From Streptomyces zagrosensis (GTDB taxonomy: Bacteria > Actinomycetota > Actinomycetes > Streptomycetales > Streptomycetaceae), in assembly GCF_014203645.1 (NCBI RefSeq), contig NZ_JACHJL010000007.1, forward strand, positions 248,001 to 312,000: a stretch of DNA of 64,000 nucleotides, read 5' to 3'. Below are positions 41,565 to 49,487 of the stretch, piece by piece. The position numbers and the translations under genes are program-made. The stretch's first letter is position 1. Each line of letters opens with the position of its first letter. The notes beneath the pieces were generated by a model. It was not told where the DNA came from. It made no database searches and saw only the letters and a program-made list of their open reading frames with translations.

Positions 41565-42928
41565 CAGACATCGGGATGACAGACAGCGGGGTCACAGCCA
41601 ACGGACGGAACGTGCCCCGCCCGGGGCCCCGTCCGGGGGCTGAATCCTCGGAGGGCTGGGGCGCGGGGGCCGGAGATGGCCGCCCCGTGGCGCTCGGTTC
41701 TGCGGCGGGAGGGGAGGAGGCCCGACCGGCGGCCGGGTCCGTGCTGTTCGTACTGTTCGTGCGGTTCCACGCGCCCGCCGGCGGTCCCCTTGGGGAGGAC
41801 ACCTATACGGGGCTGCTCGCGCTGCTCGCCGAGCTGACCCCCGTCGTACAGGCGCTGCCGCCCGATGCCGCGCTGGCGGACGTACGGGGCGCGCTGCGGT
41901 ACTTCGGCCGGGACGCCGCCGAGTTGGCGAGCATCGTACGGGTACGGGCCCTGGCCCGGCATGGTGTGGACTGCACCGTGGGCGTCGCCGCGAACCCCCT
42001 GCTCGCGCGGATGGCCGCTGCGGAGCACTCGGCCGGGCAGTACCCCGGAGCAGGGCGCACCGGAGCGGGGCACCCCGGAGCGGGGCGGACCGAGGCAGAG
42101 CGCATCGGGGCGGGGCGGGGCGGTTCCGGGTACGCCGCGCGGGGTGGTGCGTCGGGCGGCGGTTGGCGAAGTGGTGCGCGGGACGGCCGGCAGGGTGGGG
42201 CGCCGGATGGTTCGCGGTACGGGTGGCGGGGCGCGGTGCGTACGGTGCCGGACGACCCGAAGGCCGTGGCCGCCTTCCTCGCCCGCAAACCCGCCGCTGC
42301 CCTGGACGGCGTCGGCCCCGTGACGGCCCGCACCCTGGACGCGTACGGGCTCGGTGAGGTCGGCAGGATCGCGGCGGCGCCGCCGGGCACCCTCCAACGC
42401 ATCCTGGGCGCCACGGCCGGGCGCGCCGTCTACGAGCGGGCCCACGGCATCGACCGGGTGCCCGTGACCCCCAACTCGCTGGCCCGTTCCATCGGCTCCG
42501 AGCACCGTTTCGCGGGCGATGAGCTGGACCCCGCGCAGCGGCGGCGCGCGCTGCTCGCCCTCGCCGACGAACTTGGCTCACGGCTGCGTACGAGCGGGCA
42601 GGTGGCCCGCGCGGTGACGCTGACGGTTCGTTACGCCGACCGCTCCGTCACCACCCGGAGCAGGACCCTGCCGGAGCCGACCGCGCACACTCCGGCCCTG
42701 ACCTCCGTCGCGTACGCGCTGCACGAGGCGCTGGCCCTGGAGCGGGCCAGGGTACGGGCGGTGGCGCTGCGCGCCGAGGACCTGACCGCTGCCGAACTCT
42801 CCTCCCGGCAGCTCACCTTCGATCCGGCCGACGACAAGGCCCGCCGGATCGAGGCCGTGACGGATCGGGCCCGTGCCAAGTTCGGGGCGCACGCGGCCAG
42901 GCCGGCGGGAGCGGCGGGCGTCGCCTAA
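41561..42928 (+). CDS. imuB: ImuB-like, catalytically degenerate Y-family polymerase homolog
   Basis: 455 residues from ATG 41561, overlapping the dnaE2 stop. It resembles Y-family polymerases (GVAANPLLARMAA, VGPVTARTLDAYGLGEVGRIAAAPP, SLARSIGSEHRF little-finger start). But the catalytic acidic residues are missing: the first strand is VLFVLFVRFHAP instead of VDMDAFF, and the SxDE site is replaced by LADVRGALRYFG. That is the hallmark of ImuB, which lacks polymerase activity and bridges DnaE2 to the beta clamp. A Gly/Arg-rich insertion lies at ~residues 160-230. No imuA gene is adjacent. Confidence 0.85.
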   Translation: MTDIGMTDSGVTANGRNVPRPGPRPGAESSEGWGAGAGDGRPVALGSAAGGEEARPAAGSVLFVLFVRFHAPAGGPLGEDTYTGLLALLAELTPVVQALPPDAALADVRGALRYFGRDAAELASIVRVRALARHGVDCTVGVAANPLLARMAAAEHSAGQYPGAGRTGAGHPGAGRTEAERIGAGRGGSGYAARGGASGGGWRSGARDGRQGGAPDGSRYGWRGAVRTVPDDPKAVAAFLARKPAAALDGVGPVTARTLDAYGLGEVGRIAAAPPGTLQRILGATAGRAVYERAHGIDRVPVTPNSLARSIGSEHRFAGDELDPAQRRRALLALADELGSRLRTSGQVARAVTLTVRYADRSVTTRSRTLPEPTAHTPALTSVAYALHEALALERARVRAVALRAEDLTAAELSSRQLTFDPADDKARRIEAVTDRARAKFGAHAARPAGAAGVA

Positions 42929-43062
42929 CCCGCGCCCCCGCCGGCCGACCCGCCACCGTGCCCTCGCCCCACCCCATTGCGACCGTCACCGTCACCGTCA
43001 CCGCCACTCGCACTCCCACTCCCACTCGCACTCCCCGTAGCGAGTCGCCGCGTACCGGCTGG

Positions 43063-43695
43063 CTACCCCACTGGCTGTCCCAGCAGTTCCAGCAGCGTGT
43101 CCACCGATGGCGCGCCCAGTGGTGCGGCATGTCCGCCGACGACGAACGTCGGCGAGCCCAGCACGCCGCGCTCCCGCGCCAGATCGCGGTCCGCAAGCAC
43201 GCTTCCCGCGTACGCGTCGCTGTCCAAAACCGACCACATCTCCGCGGTGTCGAGCCCTACCTCGCGGCCCAGCGGGACCAGCGCGGCGTGGTCGGCGACA
43301 TCGATGTTCTCGGTCAGATAGCCGCGGAGCAGACGCTCGATCATGGCGTCACCGAGCCCGCGTTCGACCGCGAGTTGCAGCAGGCGGTGCGCGTCGAAGG
43401 AGTTTGCCGGCAGGGCGGTGGCGAGATGGAGCTCCAGGCCCTCCTGCTGCCCCAGGTAGCCGATCATCTCGAACTGCCTGAGTGCCGCCGAACGGTTCTC
43501 GTACACGCCGTACTCGACCAGCAGGTCCGCAATGGGCCCGCCCGGAAACCGCGGACTGCCCGGGTCGAGTTCCAGGCTCCGCCATACGATTTCGACCTCG
43601 GCCCGCCGGTCGAAGCGGGCCAGTGCTCGCTCCAGCCGCCGTTTGCCGATGTATCCCCAGGGGCAGAGCACGTCCACCCAGACTTCCACCCTCAT
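43063..43695 (-). CDS. DsbA-family oxidoreductase (FrnE-like)
   Basis: About 210 residues from ATG 43695 (MRVEVWVDVLCPWGYIGKR). It has the thioredoxin-like DsbA fold of the FrnE/2-hydroxychromene-2-carboxylate isomerase-like group, with cis-Pro segment VLGSPTFVVGGHAAPLGA. The active site reads CPWG, so the second redox Cys of CxxC is absent. A monothiol or non-disulfide activity is therefore more likely. It is a cytoplasmic, single gene, divergent from the carboxylase gene. Confidence 0.9.
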   Translation of the reverse strand: MRVEVWVDVLCPWGYIGKRRLERALARFDRRAEVEIVWRSLELDPGSPRFPGGPIADLLVEYGVYENRSAALRQFEMIGYLGQQEGLELHLATALPANSFDAHRLLQLAVERGLGDAMIERLLRGYLTENIDVADHAALVPLGREVGLDTAEMWSVLDSDAYAGSVLADRDLARERGVLGSPTFVVGGHAAPLGAPSVDTLLELLGQPVG

Positions 43696-43932
43696 CGGAA
43701 ACCCCCTCCGCTCGGCCGCCGGCGTTGTCCCACGGGTGCGATCGGCACCATCAGAAAAACGATGCAACTTCAACCGAACCTGAAGTCAAGCCCGGCATCC
43801 AGACTTTCTTCGATTGGTGGTGGGAGCGGGGCCGCCGGTGGTATGCGGTGCACTGCGCCGGCGCTGTACCGCGTTGAGCTGGGCGGCAAGGGCGAAGGTG
43901 TGGCGGGGCCCAGGCGTGGCAAGGTGTGCTAC

Positions 43933-45714
43933 ATGACCGGAACTCGCCCACGCCCGACCGCACGTGAGCTGATCGAGACCGTTGCCGCCCCGAAAAGCTG
44001 GCGCTGCTGGGACAAACCGGTCGAGGTGACAACGGCCGACCCGGACTACCTGGCCGCCCTGCAACGGGCCCGGGAGCGTACCGGTCTGGATGAGTCCGTG
44101 ATCACCGGGGAGTGCTTGCTCTCCGGGCAGCGGGTGGCGATCGTGGCCTGCGAGTTCGGCTTCCTGGCCGGGTCGATCGGCGTTGCGGCGGGGGAGCGGC
44201 TGGTACGGGCGGTGGAGCGGGCCACAGCGGAGCGGCTGCCGCTGCTCGCGGCGCCCGCGTCCGGGGGGACCCGGATGCAGGAGGGGACCGTCGCCTTCGT
44301 TCAGATGGTGAAGGTCACCGCGGCGATCACGGCCCACAAGGCGGCCGGTCTGCCCTATCTCGTCCACCTACGTCACCCGACGACGGGCGGCGTCCTCGCC
44401 TCCTGGGGCTCGCTCGGCCATGTCACATCGGCCGAACCCGGCGCGCTCATCGGCTTCCTGGGGCCCAGGGTCCACGAGGCGCTCTATGGGGAGCGGTTCC
44501 CCGCGGGTGTGCAGGTCGCGGAGAACCTGTTGGCGCACGGTCTGGTTGACGCGGTCCTACCGACAGCCCACCTGCCCGGCGTGGCGGCGCGCGCTCTACG
44601 GGTCCTGAGCGGTGGTGGACCCACGACCGATGGGTCCCCTGACGCGGCCCCGGGCCCCGGCACCCCGCTGGCACCTGGCGCCCCGCTGGCACCCGGCATC
44701 CCGCTGGCACCCGGCGTTGTCCCCGCGCCGCCTGCGCCCGGTGCGTTGCCGGTGCCTGACGCCGCGGAGTCGATTCGCCGCTCACGGCGCCCGGAACGGC
44801 CGGGCGTGCGGGCGTTGTTGCGGGTTGCGGCCGAGGACGTCACCCCGCTGAGCGGCACGGGGGCGGGGGAGCATGACCCCGGCATGCTCCTCGCGCTGGC
44901 CAAGGTGGGCGGCACGCCCTGCGTCGTCCTCGGGCACGACCGGGGCGATCGCGGTGATCCCGGTGATCCCGGTGCCCCCGGCGGCGCGATGGGCCGCCGC
45001 CTGGACGCGCCGTCTGGCGCCGATGCCGAGACCGGCCCGGTGGTCGGCGCTGCGGCCGGGGCCGAGGCCGGGGCCGGGGCCGCGGCGGGAGTGGGGCAGC
45101 CGCTCGGCCCGGCCGGGCTACGTACCGCGCGGCGCGGGATGCGGATCGCCGCCGAACTGGGCCTGCCGCTGTTGACCGTTGTGGACACCGCGGGGGCCGC
45201 GCTGAGCCAGGCGGCGGAGGAGGGTGGTCTGGCGGGTGAGATCGCCCGTTGTCTGGCCGATCTGGTGACGCTGCCCGCCCCGACGCTGTGCCTGCTGCTC
45301 GGCCAGGGCGCGGGAGGTGGGGCGCTGGCCTTGCTGCCCGCCGACCGGGTTCTCGCGGCCCGCCACGCATGGTTGTCGCCGCTGCCACCAGAAGGGGCTT
45401 CGGCGATCTTGTATCGGACTACGGAGCGGGCGTACGAGGTCGCCGCACGCCAGGGCGTGCGCTCGGCAGACCTGCTTGCGGCGGGGATCGTGGACCGGGT
45501 GGTGGAGGAGACCGAGCCGCGGGCGGGCGCCACGGTACGAGATGGCGTACCCGGCGCCGAGCCCGTGTCTCCCGTACGGGATCGGGATGCGGCCGATGCC
45601 CCCGCGGAGTTCCTGACTCGCCTCGGCGTGATCTTGGGTGCCGAACTCGCCGCTCTGCGCGCCCGGGACCCCGCGGAGCGCCTCGCTGCCCGGCGCGCGG
45701 CGGGACGGGGGTAA
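43933..45714 (+). CDS. accDA: Acetyl-CoA carboxylase carboxyltransferase, fused AccD-AccA
   Basis: 593 residues. The N-terminal half (~40-230) is the beta carboxyltransferase: LLSGQRVAIVACEFGFLAGSIG, PASGGTRMQEG and VHLRHPTTGGVLASWGSLGH, with oxyanion-type Gly-Gly. The C-terminal half (~370-590) is the alpha carboxyltransferase: LPLLTVVDTAGA, LLGQGAGGGALALLPADRVLAA, SPLPPEGASAIL. An Ala/Pro/Gly-rich linker (PLAPGAPLAPGIPLAPG) joins them. The enzyme transfers carboxyl from biotin carrier to acyl-CoA. The beta-like half lacks the four-Cys zinc finger of classical AccD. No biotin carboxylase gene is adjacent. Confidence 0.88.
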   Translation: MTGTRPRPTARELIETVAAPKSWRCWDKPVEVTTADPDYLAALQRARERTGLDESVITGECLLSGQRVAIVACEFGFLAGSIGVAAGERLVRAVERATAERLPLLAAPASGGTRMQEGTVAFVQMVKVTAAITAHKAAGLPYLVHLRHPTTGGVLASWGSLGHVTSAEPGALIGFLGPRVHEALYGERFPAGVQVAENLLAHGLVDAVLPTAHLPGVAARALRVLSGGGPTTDGSPDAAPGPGTPLAPGAPLAPGIPLAPGVVPAPPAPGALPVPDAAESIRRSRRPERPGVRALLRVAAEDVTPLSGTGAGEHDPGMLLALAKVGGTPCVVLGHDRGDRGDPGDPGAPGGAMGRRLDAPSGADAETGPVVGAAAGAEAGAGAAAGVGQPLGPAGLRTARRGMRIAAELGLPLLTVVDTAGAALSQAAEEGGLAGEIARCLADLVTLPAPTLCLLLGQGAGGGALALLPADRVLAARHAWLSPLPPEGASAILYRTTERAYEVAARQGVRSADLLAAGIVDRVVEETEPRAGATVRDGVPGAEPVSPVRDRDAADAPAEFLTRLGVILGAELAALRARDPAERLAARRAAGRG

Positions 45715-45812
45715 CGACTGCCGCGCCGGCCCCGTGCGTGAGGCCATACGGGGCCATGCGGCGCGCGAGGGTGCGCACCGGCGCGAAGGCACCCGAGGCG
45801 CCCACCTCTGCC

Positions 45813-45908
45813 GCAGCGTCCGCGCGCCCAGCCCCGCCGCACCGTCCGCGCGCCCAGCCCCGCCGCAGCGTCCGCGCGCCTACCCCCGCCGCACCGTCCG
45901 CGCGGCCG
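45813..45908. repeat. 26-bp tandem repeat, about 3.7 copies
   Basis: Unit gcagcgtccgcgcgcccagc plus cccgcc, repeated at 45813, 45839, 45865 and 45891 with a few substitutions. It sits in the ~630-base gap between the carboxylase gene and the siderophore operon. No gene is seen in this gap. Confidence 0.85.
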
Positions 45909-46241
45909 GGCCGGTGCCCCCGTCACCCGCTTCGTGGGTCGCTGCCGCTGTGCGTGACCCACCCGTCAGGGGGGAAGCTCCCTCGGGCGGCTGTGACGCT
46001 CGGTGGACGCGGCTACCGTCAGGGTGTTGACCCATCGGGAGGGTGTTCCGCCCGGATGCGGGTGCCCCGTGCGGCGATGGCGAGGCGAGCCGAGGTACGC
46101 CCCACGCGGAGCCTGTCGAGGGAGGATGCCGAGGTGGGGTGCGGGGGTGCGGGGGTGCGCGGCGCAAAGGTGCTTCGTCGAGGGGAGGTTGTCGTCACTG
46201 GAGGAGCCGGAGAAGGCCCCCTGACGGATGGCCGTGCCGAA

Positions 46242-46277
46242 TTGACAGACTTAGGTAAACCTAACCTACTGTCTGTC
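46242..46277 (+). promoter_or_regulatory. Iron box (DmdR/IdeR type) and promoter of the siderophore operon
   Basis: TTAGGTAAACCTAACCTAC (46251-46269) matches the actinobacterial iron-box consensus at 15 of 19 positions. TTGACA at 46242-46247 and TACTGT at 46267-46272 flank it as -35 and -10, though a 19-base spacer is long. An outer dyad GACAGAC (46244-46250) / GTCTGTC (46271-46277) frames the box. Binding of the iron-loaded repressor would block the promoter, giving expression under iron limitation. Confidence 0.85.
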
Positions 46278-46347
46278 CGAGCGAAAATGATCTCGTCGCT
46301 ATCCCGTCCCGAGGACTCTCTCCCGCCCTGAAAGGCCCCGACTTCCC

Positions 46348-47586
46348 GTGCGGCTTCACCTCCTTGCGGTCAACCCCACCGACTCCGTGACGGAGGGTTT
46401 CCTCCCCGCCGCCGCCCGACTCGGACTTGCCGTCACCGTGGTCACCGACCAGCCCGCCGCGCACGAGCGTGCCTACGCCCAGTACGCCGCAGCGGGGGGA
46501 AGGCTGCCCGCGTTGGACTACCTCGCCGCTGACGTGGGGGACTTCCGCGAGGTCATCGCCACCATCGCGGCGGGCGGCAGGCCCACTGCCCTTTTCAGCA
46601 ACAGCGACCACCTCCAGGCGCAGACCGCTCTGGCCGCCGACTTCTTCGGGCTGCCGGGCAAGGACTGGCGGGCAGCGCTCCGTACGAAGAACAAGGCCGA
46701 ACTACGGCGCGCGCTCGCCGACGCTGGGCTGGACGCCGTCCGGTCAGCCGAGATCGGGCCGGGACGGAACGGGGAGGACCCGGCGGACGTGGCGGAAGCG
46801 GTGCGGCAGGCGAACCCGCCGTATCCCTGTGTGGTCAAGCCGCGTGAGGGCGTCGCCAGCGAGGACGTGGCGCTCGTGGCGAATGAGGCCGAACTCGTGG
46901 CCCGCTGCGCCGAGATACGGGCTCGTCGGCCCGGCGTCGCTTTGGTGGCGGAGGAGTTCTTGGCCGGGCCGCTGCACACGTTGGAGACCCTGGGGGACGG
47001 CCGTACGCTGCACACCGTCGCGGCCTTCCATACCGAGTTGTCCCCGCCCCCGTACTTCATCGAGCAGCGGCTGCGGCTGCTCACGGGCCCGCCCCCGTAC
47101 GCGGATCAGGTGCTGGCCCAACTCGAAGCCCTGGGCGTGGGGTTCGGGGCCTGCCACACCGAGTATGTCGTGCAGGGTGAGCGGGCCCGGATCATCGAGG
47201 TCAACTACCGGGCGATCGGCGACCAATGCGACCTCGCCCTCGCCGACGTGCTCGGCATTCCGCTCTTCGAGCACATCCTGCGTACCCATCTCGGCCAGCC
47301 GCTGCCCGCCTCGCTCGGCGCCAGGCTCGGCGGCCGGGCGCGCATGGAGTACGTGACCGCCGACCGCGCGGGAACCCTGATCGCCGCCCCCCGGGCGAGC
47401 GATGAGGTCCACGCCGGCGTACGCCTGGTCTATCGGCCCCTGCGGGAAATCGGCACCCACCGGCCGCTGCACCACACGAACCGTGACTTCCTCGGCGTGC
47501 TGCGCGCGACCGGCGGCGACGAGCGCGCCGTCGCAGCGGCAGTGGCGCGCTTCCTGGCCGCTCACACCTGGGAGATCCGGCCATGA
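46348..47586 (+). CDS. ATP-grasp ligase of an NRPS-independent siderophore operon (PvsA-like)
   Basis: 412 residues from GTG 46348. The ATP-grasp pattern is clear: ALRTKNKAELRRALADAGLD, CVVKPREGVASEDVALV (nucleotide-binding Lys), LVAEEFLAGPLHTLETL and RARIIEVNYRAIGDQCD (Mg-binding Glu/Asn). ATP-grasp enzymes join a carboxylate to an amine via acyl phosphate. In vibrioferrin-type operons the first gene (pvsA) is such a ligase. It overlaps the next gene by ATGA and lies ~75 bases after the iron-box promoter. Confidence 0.88.
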   Translation: MRLHLLAVNPTDSVTEGFLPAAARLGLAVTVVTDQPAAHERAYAQYAAAGGRLPALDYLAADVGDFREVIATIAAGGRPTALFSNSDHLQAQTALAADFFGLPGKDWRAALRTKNKAELRRALADAGLDAVRSAEIGPGRNGEDPADVAEAVRQANPPYPCVVKPREGVASEDVALVANEAELVARCAEIRARRPGVALVAEEFLAGPLHTLETLGDGRTLHTVAAFHTELSPPPYFIEQRLRLLTGPPPYADQVLAQLEALGVGFGACHTEYVVQGERARIIEVNYRAIGDQCDLALADVLGIPLFEHILRTHLGQPLPASLGARLGGRARMEYVTADRAGTLIAAPRASDEVHAGVRLVYRPLREIGTHRPLHHTNRDFLGVLRATGGDERAVAAAVARFLAAHTWEIRP

Positions 47587-49487
47587 GCACCGCCCACCGG
47601 GGAAACCGGGATGCCGGCCGGTCCCGCGCCCCGTACGACGCCATCGAGGGTGACCTGCTGCTGAGGGTGCTCAACGCCCTCCTGCGCGAGGACGCCTACG
47701 GGCTGCGCTCCGGGGCGCGCACCGTGCGTCGGGCCGATGGCGACCTGCTGCGCCTGGCGCTGCCCGCTGGCGCGCTGCTGCTGCCCATCGAGGCGGACGG
47801 GTTCCAGTGTGAGGTCCGCGCCAGCCGGCCCGTGGGGGAGACCGAGGACGGCACGCTGGCCGGAATGCGGGCCGTTCTCGGCCGGCTGCGGTCCGCCGCC
47901 GGGGCCGCGGACCGGGCCGGGTTCGACGCCTTCGTCGCCGAGTGCGAACAGGAACTGGCCACGCTGCGGCTGCACGCCGCGGCCAGGCCAGGAGTCGTGG
48001 CGGAGCTGGCTGCGCGGTACGGCCCGCGTCCCGCGCAGCAGTGGCGGGGCCTTGCCGGCTCGCTCGCGTACGACACACTCGCCGCCCACCGTGACCACCC
48101 GGTGTATCCGACCGCGCGCACCAGGCCCGGCCTTAGCGCCGCGGGGCTCAGCGCCCACGCGCCGGAGTTCCACCCCGAGTTCGCGCTGCGCTGGATCGCC
48201 GTGCCCCGGGCGGCGGTGTGCCACGGTGACGGGCCGTTGCCCACCTGGTGGCCGACGCCCAGCACGCTCGGTCTGCCCGACGCCGACGAGCCGCAACTCG
48301 TCCTGCCCGTCCATCCGCTGACCGTGGGCCCGCCGCTCACCGCCGCGCTGCGCGCTGCCGGGCTCGCAGGCCGGGCGACGCTCGCCCCCCGGCCGTGGCT
48401 GCGCGTGCGGCCAACCCTGTCCGCGCGTACCGTCGCCGTCACGGACGACCCCGCCATCCACCTCAAACTGCCGCTGGGCACCGCGACGTTGGGGCGGCGC
48501 AACCGGCGCACCATCAAGCCGGGCACGCTGATCGACGGGGCGGCCGGGCAGCGGCTCACCGCGCTGGTGATCGCCCGCGAGCCCCGGTTCGCGCACAGCA
48601 TCCTGCTCGCCGATGAGCACACCCATCTGCACGCCGGCCATGAGCTCCTCGCCACCCTCGTGCGCCGCTACCCGCCCGGCCTCGACGCGGCCCAAGTGGT
48701 GCCGGTGGCAGCCCTGTTGGCCAGCTGCCCGGACGGCTCGCTGGTCGCCGACGCGCTTGCGGCCCGCTTTTACGGTGGTGACCTGCTGGCCTTTCTCGAC
48801 GCTTATCTGACGTTGCTCTTTGACTGGCACACCACGCTGTTCGGCTACGGAGTGGGGCTCGAAGCACACCAGCAGAACACCTCACTCGTATTGGACGAGG
48901 CGGCGGGGCGCCCCCGACTGCGATTGCTCATCAAGGACCACGACGGCCCGCGGGTTCATACGCGCCGGTTGGCGGTGCGGCTCGCATCCGGCCGCCTCGA
49001 CTCGCCCGCACTGGGCTTCGACGATTCCCGCATTCTGGTCGGCGACGACGGCCCCGTCGCTGACGTCTTCACCACCATCGCGGTGCACCTGTGCGCCGGA
49101 GCGCTCGTCTTTGAACTGGGCCGCATCGGGCGCGCCCGGCTCGGCACCCTGATGGATCTGCTCAGGGACCGGCTCACGGAGGCGATCGACCAACTGGACG
49201 CCACCCCCGCCCCCGCTGATGCCCTCGCCCCCGCGGTCATCGGGGCGTCCGCGCCCCTTGTGCCGTCCGCCCGTTTCGCTGGGTCCGCTGGGTCCGTCAT
49301 ACGTGCCCTGCCCGCGCCCGGTGCCGTCCTGCGCGAACGGGTGCTGGATGCGGACCGGTTGCCCGTCAAGGCGATGGTGACCGCGGGCACGCTGCTCGCC
49401 AAGGAGCGTTCGGGGGCCGCCGACATCAACAAGCACTACGTCAGCGGACCCAACTACCTGCTGCGTACCTCACGCTGGAGCCGTTGA
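47583..49487 (+). CDS. IucA/IucC-family NIS synthetase 1 (PvsB-like by position)
   Basis: 634 residues. IucA/IucC motifs are LVLPVHPLTVGPPL, IHLKLPLGTATLGRRNRRTI near residue 293, GLEAHQQNTSLVLDE near 425, and LRLLIKDHDG. A FhuF-like helical C-terminal domain ends KAMVTAGTLLAKERSGA. NIS synthetases adenylate a carboxylate such as citrate or 2-oxoglutarate and condense it with an amine or alcohol. Substrates cannot be read here. It is coupled to the ATP-grasp gene (ATGA) and stops directly against the second synthetase. Confidence 0.92.
   Translation: MSTAHRGNRDAGRSRAPYDAIEGDLLLRVLNALLREDAYGLRSGARTVRRADGDLLRLALPAGALLLPIEADGFQCEVRASRPVGETEDGTLAGMRAVLGRLRSAAGAADRAGFDAFVAECEQELATLRLHAAARPGVVAELAARYGPRPAQQWRGLAGSLAYDTLAAHRDHPVYPTARTRPGLSAAGLSAHAPEFHPEFALRWIAVPRAAVCHGDGPLPTWWPTPSTLGLPDADEPQLVLPVHPLTVGPPLTAALRAAGLAGRATLAPRPWLRVRPTLSARTVAVTDDPAIHLKLPLGTATLGRRNRRTIKPGTLIDGAAGQRLTALVIAREPRFAHSILLADEHTHLHAGHELLATLVRRYPPGLDAAQVVPVAALLASCPDGSLVADALAARFYGGDLLAFLDAYLTLLFDWHTTLFGYGVGLEAHQQNTSLVLDEAAGRPRLRLLIKDHDGPRVHTRRLAVRLASGRLDSPALGFDDSRILVGDDGPVADVFTTIAVHLCAGALVFELGRIGRARLGTLMDLLRDRLTEAIDQLDATPAPADALAPAVIGASAPLVPSARFAGSAGSVIRALPAPGAVLRERVLDADRLPVKAMVTAGTLLAKERSGAADINKHYVSGPNYLLRTSRWSR

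Noticed and set aside
42958..45714. 900-residue plus-strand frame covering the DsbA gene and the carboxyltransferase
   Set aside because: Only the part from 43933 is family-like; the upstream part is antisense to the well-supported DsbA gene.
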